A DNA stretch of 64,000 nt from Hexactinellida sp. DTS-2022 (taxonomy: Eukaryota; Porifera; Hexactinellida), in the NCBI GenBank assembly GCA_028753945.1, contig JAPNXP010000012.1, positions 5,416,501 to 5,480,500 of the forward strand, in the 5' to 3' direction. The notes below the pieces were generated by a model. That model searched no databases. It saw only the letters and a program-made list of their open reading frames with translations, and was not told the DNA's origin. This document shows, in pieces, positions 29,182-38,880 of the stretch (the first letter of the stretch is position 1; each line of letters opens with the position of its first letter). Made by a program: the position numbers and the translations under genes.

Positions 29182-30012
29182 ATGCCAGTGTGTCGACGGG
29201 ACCTGGAGGGGATCTTGTGTCTAATTATAGCCTACGCCGTGTACGGGCTGGGGTATTACAGTCTCATGTCTCACGTGGTGCGCCCTAATTGGGCAGGGGG
29301 GGTATGGTCGTACGTAAACCTGACAATCCTACACTCGGGTCTGCTGCTCAGTTTATACTCGTTCCTAAGAGCCACATTCTCTAACCCGGGCACGGTTGCC
29401 CTGTCCAATGTTAAGATCGATTTTTCAAACTTCCCCTCTAGGGGTAAGGGGGCCAATTCGTACCCCTCTCAATCCTCTGGAGAGGAGAGCCACGAAAGTC
29501 AGGAAAACTGGGTTATGTGTAAATCCTGTGAGACGTATAAACCGCCTCATGCCGTTCACTGTAGGAAATGCAAACGGTGTATTAAGAGGAGAGACCACCA
29601 TTGTGTATGGATAAACAACTGTGTTGGAGAACGTAACAAGAAATTCTTTGTTTTATTCTGTCTCTATACAACTCTCCTGTGTTTCTACTCATTCGTGTTC
29701 TCTCTAATCAGCTGGTTTATAAACAGACATGCAATGCAAACAGTAGACACGGTATTCGTTATAATTGGGGTTCTGCTATTCCTAATATTCGGTCTATTCA
29801 CAGCTGGGACGCTAGGGGATCAGTTCCTTGGGTCTATTTGGGACAATTATTATTCGGCCAGATGGATATTCATTAACGGAAAGCGAGTAAAGAAAGTAAA
29901 GAAGCCGATAAAGATTATTTTACAAGAAGTGTTCGGACACAAGTGGATGTGTTTGTGGTTGTTACCTTGTATTTCCCCTTCCGCTGCCATTACGGACACA
30001 CACATGATTTGA
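29182..30012 (+). CDS. DHHC palmitoyltransferase, ZDHHC3/7-like
   Basis: Single exon, 276 aa, four predicted membrane segments (about 10-30, 48-68, 155-178, 188-212). It transfers palmitate to cytoplasmic cysteines of membrane-associated proteins, typically at the Golgi for the ZDHHC3/7 branch. The Cys-rich core (about 112-160) reads CKSCETYKPPHAVHC, CKRCIKRRDHHCVW and NNCVGERNKKFF. The catalytic DHHC is intact. The usual DHHCPW has Val in place of Pro. After the last helix, VFGHKWMCLWLLP resembles the ZDHHC3 C-terminal VFGHPFSLGWASPF. The protein ends ITDTHMI, which might be a PDZ ligand (weak). Confidence 0.88.
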   Translation: MPVCRRDLEGILCLIIAYAVYGLGYYSLMSHVVRPNWAGGVWSYVNLTILHSGLLLSLYSFLRATFSNPGTVALSNVKIDFSNFPSRGKGANSYPSQSSGEESHESQENWVMCKSCETYKPPHAVHCRKCKRCIKRRDHHCVWINNCVGERNKKFFVLFCLYTTLLCFYSFVFSLISWFINRHAMQTVDTVFVIIGVLLFLIFGLFTAGTLGDQFLGSIWDNYYSARWIFINGKRVKKVKKPIKIILQEVFGHKWMCLWLLPCISPSAAITDTHMI

Positions 30013-30404
30013 TCAGAATATATAGACTGTATATTTCATATATTATATTATTTTATTAATCTAGTTAGATGTAAGTTAATATTGTTTGTTTGTTTGTTTT
30101 GGGTAATTACTTATATTAGTCACACCTTTTCTATGCAATTTCAGGAACTTGGCAAGGGTATTTTTAACATCAAAAATTCACCTTTGCTAAACCGGGTTTT
30201 ATATTTCATTAAGGTGTTGGCCGATATATAAGTAAGTAAGCCGTTTTGGGATTTGGGCATTACAGTACCGAAAAAGTGACGTATTAACCGAACTACAAAC
30301 GAATGTATTTAATAATTATTCCATAAAATATGTTACCTCAGTCCTATTCAAATTCCGATATAAATGCACAACTCATATAACCATTAATTAAAAATTGAAT
30401 TTAC
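30013..30404. other. Intergenic spacer with repeat E
   Basis: Includes a TTTG microsatellite near 30085-30100, the inverted-repeat element at 30109-30233, and a Tigger-like end near 30264 (ACAGTACCGAAAAAGTGACG). The ZDHHC and tomosyn genes converge here. Confidence 0.5.
30109..30233. mobile_element. Inverted-repeat element, family E, copy 1
   Basis: Ends ACTTATATTAGTCACACC and GGTGTTGGCCGATATATAAGT are inverted. A related copy lies at 60593-60715 and a partial one near 17088 (GGTGTTGGCCGTTATATAA). Confidence 0.6.
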
Positions 30405-33400
30405 TCATTTGTATTTCTCCGCGAGGGCACGTGAGTTCTTCAGATATTCCTCTGCCATTATACTCATATCGGCGGCTCTGTCGGCTACTACATTGAGTTT
30501 CTCTCCCCTCTCGTCGAGACCCTCCATCGCCTTCCCCATTGCGTCCTTTCCCCTCGCGGCCCGCTTCTCTGCTCTCCCTTTCTGCTGCTGTCTGTGTTTG
30601 TACCGCTCCGACTGCGCGGAGATAATCTCATTAGCCTCGACACGCGTGACCCCGAGGGTCTTCCCGCGACTGAAGAACGAACTGTTTGTGTGTAGTTCCG
30701 GGGTTTCCCTCTCGGTATAGAGACTCACACTCGAGCTAATCTCTTCTCTGCCTACGTATATCCTCTGTATAGAACTTGGGGTGGGCAGGAACACACCGTG
30801 ACCGCTCTCCTTAAGACAGAGAGTGTCCGTGTTTATCCAGCCACTGAAGGCCTTGTGTTCCTCTGAAACTGTTGCCAGACTCGGTACCTCCATAACTACG
30901 AAGGTTCCGCTCTCTAGGACACAGGCTATAAGCGGGGAGGCGTCTAGCGTTAGGAGATACGAGGCTCGGATTCTGTCCTTTGCGAAGTGTCTGGCTGTCG
31001 GACAGTTCTTCATCTTCTTCCTGTCGAGCCCCGAGACCCGGCTTACCCTCACCAGGTGCGGACACACCACCACCACGTGCTCCTCTCCCCCAGTGGCCTG
31101 TGCCAGCTGTGCCACTATAGGGTGGATACAGAGGACAGGGCCCGAGTCGAACTTCCGCTTGCCCGCGTCCCAGAAGTCGAATGCTATGAGCTCCGGATTG
31201 GAGAGGGAGGGCGAGAGGTTTAGCGTCGCGTCTAGCACAGCTGGGACGCATACCAAGTGCCCACTTCTGGTGCCAAGGAAGAACCGATATCCGTTGGACA
31301 CGTGGCTCTTTTGGTGACAGGAATAAGTAAGCTTGTCGCTAGAGAGAGTCTCCACGAACAAACCGAGTCCGTCCTTCATTTCCGCAAGTGTTTTTAAGAG
31401 TCCCTTTCTTTTGTTCCTGTCCTCGAAAAAGGACCGTTTGGCCTCACTCACCTGCCCCAGGCTCAATTCGGCGTACAGACAGTTTGTTTCCAGAGATAGG
31501 AAGTGCTGTGACGTCATAAGCTGCAGGGATAGCATATGGCACTCGGGTTCGAAGGCGACCTGTGTGGGGTATTCCCTGCAGTGCACCACTATGTGCGGGT
31601 TGAACCCGGGCCGGACTTGGAACCCTGCGTCGAACAGCAGCGCGGGGGGCTCCCCCTCCCCGACGCTTATTCGCACCAGGGGCTGGCCCTGCTCCACTAC
31701 GCTAAGCAGTCTATGCAGCAGTATATAGCAACTGCGGTTAGCGACACACAGCACGCGGGTGTGCGGACATAAGCGCAGATAGCTCACAGCCAGCTCGCGG
31801 TCCCGCTCCCCCTCGCGGTTCTCTAGGACCAGAAAGGAGCCCCAGGTCTGGGAGCAGATGTTACGCGCTACCGAGGTGGAGGCGTCGCACTTCCGGTCCG
31901 GGGAGGTGGGGGGACAGGGGGGCTTGGGGGCCCGCGGCTGCTCTGGGGGGGAGGGGGGGAAGGGGGGCGGGGGCCTGGAGATGGGGGCAGATTTGGGGGC
32001 GTTGGTAGCCTCAGGGGACTGCTCTGTGGGGGCGGTAGGGACTGAGGTCCTCTTAGGGGGCGGGGGCTTGGGAGGAGGGGTCTTGGAGAGGGGGGCTGAC
32101 TTCGTGACTTCACACTTCCGGTTTGGGGAGCCCTTAGGTCGCTCCTCTGTGGGGGAAGTGGGGGTGGGAGGGGCCGGCTTAGGGGGAGGGAGGGCCTTAG
32201 GGGAGGTGGGCGCGGGAGAAAGGGACTTTGAGAGGGGCGCAGGTTTGGGGACTTGGTGTTTCTGGCCCGGAGACTCCTTGGGTATCTCCTCCTTAGGGGA
32301 GATCGGATCGGGGGGAGGGGGAGGGGGCTTGAAAAGGTGTGAAGACCGGATGTAGTATATCAGCTCCATTCTGTTACAGCTGGAGTTCCAGAAGCGGACA
32401 TCCCCGTTCTCGTGTCCGGTTATGAGCAGCGAGCAGTCACTCGCGGGCTCCCTGGCGCCCCCATTTAGCGGCCAGTTGTGAGTCCCCTCCAGTCTCTGCT
32501 GAGATGAGCTCTGTCCCAACACACGCAGGGTGTCTATGAGCTCAAGGGGACACTCCTGTATGAAGTCAACAGCAGTGACCAGGGATGTGGCCAGGTTGTT
32601 AGCGGTCGGAATAGGCACTTCTTGCCAGGCGAAATAATCCATGATTTGGTACAGCATTAGCTCTTCCCTGCAGAGGATGGCCACTGCGTGAGGGTACTGG
32701 GCCTTGTCGCGGTGCGGGTGGAATGAAATGGGGGCGAAGTCCGTTATAACGGAGGGGGCGACTAGAGAGGAGCTGTGCATCTTATGCGAGTGCGAGTATA
32801 CGACCGTGAGCAGGGATTCCGATCCCACTGTCCCCCCGGAGAAGAGGATAAGACCGTCCTTAGAGTTCGGGTTAGCCAGCCAGAATATGCGCGTTACGGT
32901 AGCACCAGAGGTTACCCCGTACAGGTCGCTGGGAGAGAAGGTGCGGACGGGTTTATGCGGAGTGTCCAGCTGCCATATAGCTATAAACCCGTCGGAATAG
33001 CCAGCGACCAGCTGCTTACCACTGTAGTGCCAAGATGCGCCTATTGTAATAGCGTCGGTAGAGACGGGGAAGTATTGGGCGTCGCAGCTGTTAGAACGGA
33101 CGTTCCATAGGTTTATCCACCCGCCAGACACGAGTATTAGGAGGAGAGAAGCGTCGACTGGGCTCTCCTCCAATCCGATTATAAACCCGGGGGACTCCCA
33201 TTTGCCCCTCGCCCTGCTGCTGATCTTCTCGTAGGTTATGCTGTACTCGGAGAGCTGGAAACTGTCTTTGTCCAGTAGGAACACGTTACCCCCCTCTGTG
33301 CCTATATATATCCACCTGCCCCCTACAGGGAGGTGACAGAGGATCATTCGGTCCCCCGGCTTAGAGGCTGACACCATTGTTACCTCCTCCTCCGTTAGTA

Positions 33401-33725
33401 GGAACCTGGCCGCTTGTTCGGGGGGGAATACCCTGTAGTCCCATTTAGTTATAGAGTTGTCCGACTCACAAAGGGACAGCAGTACCCCTTCGTTAGAAGA
33501 GAATAGCACCTGTGAGACCGGGAGCGATCCCGGCTGTAGAAGGGTCGCCTCCACGCCCACCTTACCCATGATCTGTATCTCCCCCTCCCCCCCCGCCAGG
33601 GCCATGAGCCCCTGGACCGGGTCGTGGGCCACTGAGCAGGGCTTGTGGGGAATCCCGTGTCTCTTCAGGAACTTAAGTCGCAGGTCTCGATTGGGGGGCG
33701 CCTCTTGTGACACCTCCTCTGCCAT
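30405..33725 (-). CDS. Tomosyn (syntaxin-binding protein 5 family)
   Basis: Single exon, 1106 aa (human STXBP5 1151). Tomosyns bind syntaxin/SNAP-25 and limit SNARE-driven exocytosis. The N-terminal 1-470 is the WD40 double-propeller part shared with Lgl: LKFLKRHGIPHKPCSVAHDPVQ, WDYRVFPP, GFIIGLEESPVDASLLLILV and ISFHPHRD. A Pro/Lys-rich low-complexity insert at about 475-625 (PPPPKP and TSPTEERPKGSP-type repeats) is a lineage-specific loop. The second propeller resumes with ICSQTWGSFLVLENREGE. The C-terminal R-SNARE motif (about 1045-1105) has LDERGEKLNVVADRAADM with the zero-layer Arg. The protein ends ALAEKYK with no membrane anchor, as in tomosyn. Confidence 0.92.
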   Translation of the reverse strand: MAEEVSQEAPPNRDLRLKFLKRHGIPHKPCSVAHDPVQGLMALAGGEGEIQIMGKVGVEATLLQPGSLPVSQVLFSSNEGVLLSLCESDNSITKWDYRVFPPEQAARFLLTEEEVTMVSASKPGDRMILCHLPVGGRWIYIGTEGGNVFLLDKDSFQLSEYSITYEKISSRARGKWESPGFIIGLEESPVDASLLLILVSGGWINLWNVRSNSCDAQYFPVSTDAITIGASWHYSGKQLVAGYSDGFIAIWQLDTPHKPVRTFSPSDLYGVTSGATVTRIFWLANPNSKDGLILFSGGTVGSESLLTVVYSHSHKMHSSSLVAPSVITDFAPISFHPHRDKAQYPHAVAILCREELMLYQIMDYFAWQEVPIPTANNLATSLVTAVDFIQECPLELIDTLRVLGQSSSQQRLEGTHNWPLNGGAREPASDCSLLITGHENGDVRFWNSSCNRMELIYYIRSSHLFKPPPPPPDPISPKEEIPKESPGQKHQVPKPAPLSKSLSPAPTSPKALPPPKPAPPTPTSPTEERPKGSPNRKCEVTKSAPLSKTPPPKPPPPKRTSVPTAPTEQSPEATNAPKSAPISRPPPPFPPSPPEQPRAPKPPCPPTSPDRKCDASTSVARNICSQTWGSFLVLENREGERDRELAVSYLRLCPHTRVLCVANRSCYILLHRLLSVVEQGQPLVRISVGEGEPPALLFDAGFQVRPGFNPHIVVHCREYPTQVAFEPECHMLSLQLMTSQHFLSLETNCLYAELSLGQVSEAKRSFFEDRNKRKGLLKTLAEMKDGLGLFVETLSSDKLTYSCHQKSHVSNGYRFFLGTRSGHLVCVPAVLDATLNLSPSLSNPELIAFDFWDAGKRKFDSGPVLCIHPIVAQLAQATGGEEHVVVVCPHLVRVSRVSGLDRKKMKNCPTARHFAKDRIRASYLLTLDASPLIACVLESGTFVVMEVPSLATVSEEHKAFSGWINTDTLCLKESGHGVFLPTPSSIQRIYVGREEISSSVSLYTERETPELHTNSSFFSRGKTLGVTRVEANEIISAQSERYKHRQQQKGRAEKRAARGKDAMGKAMEGLDERGEKLNVVADRAADMSIMAEEYLKNSRALAEKYK

Positions 33726-34456
33726 TGTGTGTGTGCTGCAGAATTCTATTTTACCAGAGACTCCCTTATAATAAGCTTATGACCATAGCCTACACGTATA
33801 ATGACGTATTATCATAATGTTTGCTTTCAGAAGTACGATTTTAACCTCCTTATAACTAGCTTACTGTATTATCTTAATCTAGTTAGTCCCACTAACACAT
33901 GATACTTAGTGAATAGTACAGTAAATGCTGTTATTTGAGACACCGGATAATTGGGTCAAACTACCCTCAGAACAAAGTGACCAAATTAACTACTGTATTT
34001 CTATTTTGCCTTGTATTCCTTTGGGAAACTTGGGAAACTTAGTTATAGCAAATTGATCCGATTAACCGAAATAACCTTAATGTAAACAAAATATGAGGAT
34101 AATTGTCCCTTCATAAACGCATTTTGACGGTCCCCTGGTGTTCGTACTAACGAGGTTCTACTATCTGGGTACAGTTCACATTATATTCTGTTGTCTATCA
34201 ATTTATAATCGAAATTTAGTTAGAATGGCTATGGGCATATTTATATATATTGTGGCAACCAAATAATGCCATTTAGGCACAGCTGTGATTCTAATTGTTT
34301 GTGAAGACAAACAAATATAGATTCAGTCTGGAAAATCAATAAATCAATATTAATTGTATAAATTGGGATCTAAAGTAAATAAAAATGAATATATAAATAA
34401 ATAAATAAATATCTAAAAAGTAGAAATATATAAGTGAGTGGGAGCTAAGATTGTTT
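33726..34456. other. Intergenic spacer between tomosyn and the RGS/GEF gene
   Basis: AT-rich. It contains MITE remnants near 33955-34060 and 34120-34170 (GACGGTCCCCTGGTG, then TCGTACTAACGAGGTTCTACT) and an AAAT microsatellite near 34390-34411. No gene was seen. Confidence 0.5.
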
Positions 34457-37093
34457 TCATATTTCAGAAGGTAGGACGATGTCACAAATATCCGAATTCG
34501 TGAATCGGATATAAATATCAGCTTTTATCAGATCGTACACAATCGCTTGTGCATTCACAAACACGCTTCGCGTCGGTATTCGCATATTACGATTCAGTTC
34601 GGTCAGAATATGTTCGTCTAAGTTAACAAGATTAAGCGCCCCCGTCTTAATATACCGATCGTATATTTGCTCCGCGCGGGCTATGAGGGCCCCCTCAGGC
34701 AGCAGATAATAGTTGCGACATTCGATGTAGAATCGGAGATTCTCATCACTGAACTCTTTCTGCATGAACTTCTTGAGATAGAACACCCCCAGGGGGTCAG
34801 ACAGAAGGGAGTCGAGTCCCTCTCTCCACTTATCGATCTCCTCCCCTGTCACAGGGTGCAGTTCCATTAGTTCCTGTAGAGATTCGACCGGTCGGGGGAC
34901 CGGACTAGCTTTCCTCTGTTTAGACCTCAGCTGATCCTTTGGCAAGAGGTTGCTCTTGAATGTGAGCTCAGATATTTCTCGTCCGGAGGGGGTGCTTATT
35001 TTCCTGTTTCCCTCCCAGTTCCAAGGGTCCCCCTCGCCAGGGCCGGGGGTCGCGTAGCTCCGCTTGGCCTGTACCCTGTTCCTTAGGGTGCTGGTCCCCT
35101 GAGCTCGCTCGCTGATGAGCTTCTTAGCTCTCTCCTTTGCCTTTACGTCAGTGGTTCGGAATTGTACGGTCTCCTTGTCCACTACTGTAAGCTGGAAGTC
35201 TCGCTCGTCCACGCAGTTTACGTCGTGCACCATTACGTGCTTAAGAGGGATAGGGGAACATTTGAGGAGCAGAGAAGACCCGTCCCGCCCACAAACGAGG
35301 ATAATGTCGGACAGCAGCACCATGGTGACATTTTCTCTTTTCTTCCCGACCGTCTCGAGCTCAAGTTCTGCCACGTAGCGCCTCTCCGGCTCGTCGCAAA
35401 GGTCAAACTCCTCAACTTTCTTATCAAAGGTGAGTTTGTTCTTCACCTCTCTCAGTGCCTCTAGGCTCTTTATTTCCAGATTCCGCTCCTCCTCTTGAGT
35501 CTTCTCCAACTTATCCAGTTGGTACATGACGTCATGCAGGGGCTTAAAGTCCACGTGTTTGGGAGGAGTGTTCATAACCACCTCTTTAAGCGTAGCCAGC
35601 AGATCTGTCTTATAGGAGCCTGGGAACTTTATAAACTCCTCGATACTCAGGCCACTGCTCAGCTCAGCCGAATCCAGGAATTTCCGGAAGCTCTCATCCC
35701 CTCTCCGTCTCTTAACGTCCTGTAGCGATTTATCCATAGTCTCGTTGTAGCGTTTGTAGAACTTTATGATGGCTTCTAGGTCGTATGTGAATATTGCGCC
35801 CACCACGTTCAGGTAGACAACAGGGGACCGTTCCTTCGTGAGGTAGTCCCGCCCCTTCACGTCTATGTTGGACTGAATCGCTTCTGATATCTTCAGAAAG
35901 TCCCTAACAGGGAGGAACAGCTGATCGTGCTCGTACCCCGTGAGGTGTGCGGTCTTGAGGGGGTCGAAATAGGCCCCGTGGGCCCGGCGACAGAAGTCCA
36001 CTGTGTTCCTCTGGAGGTTAATAACCGCGCGCACCGCCTGCTGTCGGTCCAGTTCGATCGGATTCCGCATTTGAGTCTCCAGCTGAGAGGTCGCGAAGAA
36101 GGGTTTGTGCGACCCTAGGTTAGCCGTGTTTACCTCTGGCATTCTGCTCATGATCAGGTCCTTGTCGGACATTTTCCTGAGTTTCTTCTTGCTGATAGGA
36201 GCGTGGCTGTACCCCCCGTACCCCGGCTCCTGGGGGGGCTGCGGCAGACGGGCGGACACAGCCTGGCTCCTGCTCACCTCGGTCCCCTCGAGTCGCTGCA
36301 CCATAAGCTTAACCTGCTGGCAGGCTCGCAGCACGGTGGTTATGTGGTTAGCGGTAGACTTAGAAGTGTCAGTCTCCTGTACCTTAAGGATAAAGTCCCC
36401 CTTCTTGAGACCCTCCTGGAAAGCGGAGCTGTTCTTGCTGACGTCACTGATGACGGGAGGGGACTGTCCGGACAGGGTGAGACCGAATCCGGTCTTGTGC
36501 CCCCGCTTGAGGATGACTGTTCGTGTCTGCATCTTCTCTACCGCGGACCCGGGCCTAGGGAACTCCGTGGAGATGCTCTTACGGACCCCCTTCGGGACCT
36601 GAGACACGGAGGAGTGACGGGGGTTTGAGTCAACAGGGAAGTTCCTTTCGTCCCCGTACCCCGGCTCCAGCAGGTAGAACCAACCGGATATCTCTCCGTT
36701 CTCGGAAAGTGACACCTCTTCCACCTGGAAGGACATACAGCCGATCTGTGCGCGCTTCAATTCGCGCTGCCAGACGGAAATGTGCAGTCGCTTCCGCCGG
36801 TCCTCAGTGGACAGCTGGAACGAGAAGTTCTGTCTGAAGTTGGGGTTCCGGGTGCCCCGTATGACTCCGCTCTTGGACTTGCTCCTTTTGCCGGGGTCCG
36901 GAAGTAGATACAGCTTGACGTAGGTGTTAAGTTGGTTGGACCTCTGGGCGGGGCGGACCGGGAGGTCCCGAGCCTCCGAGACGAACACGATTAGGTTCCC
37001 CTGCTCCTCGTGAATGGACAGGTTCAGCTGGCCCCTGGTAGAGTTTATCTCCTGGAAAGTTCCAAACCCGCTAATATTCGCACCCCGGAACAT
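34457..37093 (-). CDS. C2-PDZ-DH-PH-RGS protein (RGS3-like with an inserted RhoGEF module)
   Basis: Single exon, 878 aa. C2 (about 20-145: LIVFVSEARDLP, NTYVKLYLLPDPGKRSKSKS, TRNPNFRQNFSFQL), PDZ (about 190-270: HKTGFGLTLSGQSPPVISDV, FQEGLKKGDFILKV), DH (about 345-560: RAVINLQRNTVDFCRRA...LTGYEHDQLFLPV...AIIKFYKRYNETM), PH (about 565-690: RYVAELELETVGKKRENVTM, LLSDIILVCGRDGSSLLLK) and a canonical RGS box (about 745-870: SDPLGVFYLKKFMQKEFSDENLRFYIECRNYY). C2-PDZ-RGS is the RGS3 plan; a DH-PH between PDZ and RGS is unusual, and the order differs from PDZ-RhoGEF (PDZ, RGS-like, DH, PH). It would couple G-alpha GTPase activation to Rho-family exchange. The DH lacks an obvious classic CR3 motif, so exchange activity is unproven. 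Confidence 0.85.
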   Translation of the reverse strand: MFRGANISGFGTFQEINSTRGQLNLSIHEEQGNLIVFVSEARDLPVRPAQRSNQLNTYVKLYLLPDPGKRSKSKSGVIRGTRNPNFRQNFSFQLSTEDRRKRLHISVWQRELKRAQIGCMSFQVEEVSLSENGEISGWFYLLEPGYGDERNFPVDSNPRHSSVSQVPKGVRKSISTEFPRPGSAVEKMQTRTVILKRGHKTGFGLTLSGQSPPVISDVSKNSSAFQEGLKKGDFILKVQETDTSKSTANHITTVLRACQQVKLMVQRLEGTEVSRSQAVSARLPQPPQEPGYGGYSHAPISKKKLRKMSDKDLIMSRMPEVNTANLGSHKPFFATSQLETQMRNPIELDRQQAVRAVINLQRNTVDFCRRAHGAYFDPLKTAHLTGYEHDQLFLPVRDFLKISEAIQSNIDVKGRDYLTKERSPVVYLNVVGAIFTYDLEAIIKFYKRYNETMDKSLQDVKRRRGDESFRKFLDSAELSSGLSIEEFIKFPGSYKTDLLATLKEVVMNTPPKHVDFKPLHDVMYQLDKLEKTQEEERNLEIKSLEALREVKNKLTFDKKVEEFDLCDEPERRYVAELELETVGKKRENVTMVLLSDIILVCGRDGSSLLLKCSPIPLKHVMVHDVNCVDERDFQLTVVDKETVQFRTTDVKAKERAKKLISERAQGTSTLRNRVQAKRSYATPGPGEGDPWNWEGNRKISTPSGREISELTFKSNLLPKDQLRSKQRKASPVPRPVESLQELMELHPVTGEEIDKWREGLDSLLSDPLGVFYLKKFMQKEFSDENLRFYIECRNYYLLPEGALIARAEQIYDRYIKTGALNLVNLDEHILTELNRNMRIPTRSVFVNAQAIVYDLIKADIYIRFTNSDICDIVLPSEI

Positions 37094-37163
37094 CTTGGTA
37101 CCCTAGCTACTTTATAAGCACAGTCGAGTCGATAAATAGGAACCCCCCCCCCCGAGTAATTGT

Positions 37164-38210
37164 ATATGTTACGGAAGATGTTGGCGATTGGAAGATGTTG
37201 GCTAAACGCCAACATCTTCCGCGGAAGATGTTGGCTCGGTTATTTTGTATGGCTTTTCTTCAGCATAATGAGGTTTCAGTTAACCGCAGCACTTATCAGG
37301 TTTCCAGTTATGTAGCATTGATAAGGTTTCTGGTAACATTTGCAGTAATAAGGCTTCCACAAATAAAATTTTGTAAACGCCAACATCTTCCGTATTAGAA
37401 GATGTTGGCTCGGGAATTACAAATATAATTACTGTAAATCCCTTCGTTATATCCGGATATAACGAAGGAATTTCCAGTTCCTAAGCACTTCGTTACAGTG
37501 GCGGCGCGAGACCAAAATGAGCGATGGGGCTGGCCGGGGCAAGGGACATTTGAGATGGGGCAAAATGTTTAACTATAAAAACACTATCAAAAAATATAGG
37601 TAGACACACAATAGTGGGATGGTGAAATTTCATGGTAAGACTAACAGTAACAACAAGGTTTAAAACATGAAAACCAATTCAAACGTAATCCATGCTACAA
37701 AATTGGGTTCAAAAAGCGTCCTATTAAGAAGACGAGCGAAAAAAACTTCAAAAGCGCCCAAATAAATTCTAAGCTATTGATAAGGCTTGCCCCACCAGTG
37801 GTGGGGCAAGCCGAAGGCCAGGTGGGGCATTTTGCCCCACCTTGCCCCAGCGTGGCGCCGCCTCTGCTTCGTTATAACGAGAGTTCACTTTATATTCATG
37901 TTTACTTCTAGTATTTACATATTATCTATATTTCAGATCAATAATTATATTTGTAATTCCCGAGCCAACATCTTCCAATACGGAAGATGTTGGCGTTTAC
38001 AAAATTTTATTTGTGGAAGCCTTATTACTGCAAATGTTACCAGAAACCTTATCAATGCTACATAACTGGAAACCTGATAAGTGCTGCGGTTAACTGAAAC
38101 CTCATTAGTGCTGAAGAAAAGCCATACAAATTAACCGAGCCAACATCTTCCGCGGAAGATGTTGGCGTTTAGCCAACATCTTCCAATCGCCAACATCTTC
38201 CGTAACATAT
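37164..38210. mobile_element. Foldback element with about 268-bp terminal inverted repeats
   Basis: The left arm 37164-37431 and right arm 37942-38210 are near-perfect inverse copies. Each arm contains several copies, in both directions, of the 13-mer GGAAGATGTTGGC. The 510-bp centre holds a 370-bp hAT MITE and a perfect palindrome (CTTCGTTATATCC then GGATATAACGAAG). No coding capacity was seen. It sits between the divergent RGS/GEF and BLOC1S6 genes. Confidence 0.85.
37497..37866. mobile_element. hAT-type MITE inserted in the foldback element
   Basis: Begins CAGTGGCGGCGCGAG and ends GGCGCCGCCTCTG, with inverted ends. It is flanked on both sides by the 8-bp direct repeat CTTCGTTA (37489-37496 and 37867-37874), as expected for hAT insertion. 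Confidence 0.85.
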
Positions 38211-38216
38211 ATACTA

Positions 38217-38371
38217 CAGTAGACTCGCTTAATTGGGTCAACTAAGTATACTCTTTTCAAAGATTTAGTGAAATACAGTAGACTCTGGTTTGGGTCAACA
38301 TTACATTGGATTTACGTTACGGAATTACAGTTTGGCTTGCAATTAAGCGGGCCATTAAGCGTAATAGTATA
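38217..38371. mobile_element. Pogo-like MITE, family B, just upstream of BLOC1S6
   Basis: CAGTAGACTCGCTTAATTGG at the left; AATTAAGCGGGCCATTAAGC at the right. A second CAGTAGACTC end at 38277 suggests two overlapping copies. It ends about 18 bases before the BLOC1S6 ATG, so it probably lies in the promoter or 5' UTR. Confidence 0.65.
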
Positions 38372-38388
38372 ATATTATAGCTTAGCTA

Positions 38389-38880
38389 ATGGCAGACAGC
38401 AGCAGTGCGGACGGAGAGTTCTTCGACACGAAAGACGAGGGGGCAGATCCGGAGTCCCCTGTCCCCCTCTCGCCCCCTGGGAGGGACACAGGTGCCTGTG
38501 TGGAACAGCTGACCGACGGACTAGTGGACCTGTACGTGCCGCAACTGCACCTACTGGAGTACACGCTTAACGAGCTGGTGTCGGACCAACAGGGCCTTAT
38601 CACAGCCCTGGAGAGAGAGCTCAGCTCGACAACTTGTGAGACCTTAAGGGAACAGCTGGGACAGACACTAAGCAAGGTGCCTGTGTACCAACAGAAGATG
38701 TCTGGCCTCGAGAGGGACATGAGAGGGATAGAGGGGAGATGTGGGAAACTGGGGAGGCGGGCACAGCGACTCAGGGAACAGCGGGAGAAGAAAGAAACGG
38801 ACAGATTGGAACAGAAACGGAAAGAGTTGGAGAGGGAGAGACAGCTGGAGGCAAAGAGGGTCACTCCTCAACACAAATAG
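38389..38880 (+). CDS. BLOC1S6: Pallidin, BLOC-1 subunit 6
   Basis: Single exon, 163 aa (human 172). Pallidin is a coiled-coil subunit of BLOC-1, which directs cargo to lysosome-related organelles. A Ser/Asp/Pro-rich N-terminus precedes CVEQLTDGLVDLYVPQLHLL, matching human AVEQLAEGLLSHYLPDLQRS. Then LVSDQQGLITALERELS matches LTQNQVVLLDTLEQEIS. The C-terminal basic coil (LGRRAQRLREQREKKETDR, then ERERQLEAKR) matches human LKKRALKLQQKRQKEELER and EREKQLTARP. It converges with EXT2, with only about 98 bases between stop codons. Confidence 0.88.
   Translation: MADSSSADGEFFDTKDEGADPESPVPLSPPGRDTGACVEQLTDGLVDLYVPQLHLLEYTLNELVSDQQGLITALERELSSTTCETLREQLGQTLSKVPVYQQKMSGLERDMRGIEGRCGKLGRRAQRLREQREKKETDRLEQKRKELERERQLEAKRVTPQHK

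Noticed and set aside
31858-32355. Gly-rich plus-strand frame opposite tomosyn
   Set aside because: It is the reverse of the Pro-rich loop of tomosyn; low-complexity shadow.
37164-38210. Retroelement with long terminal repeats
   Set aside because: The 268-bp repeats are inverted, not direct, and nothing coding lies between them; it is a foldback-type DNA element.
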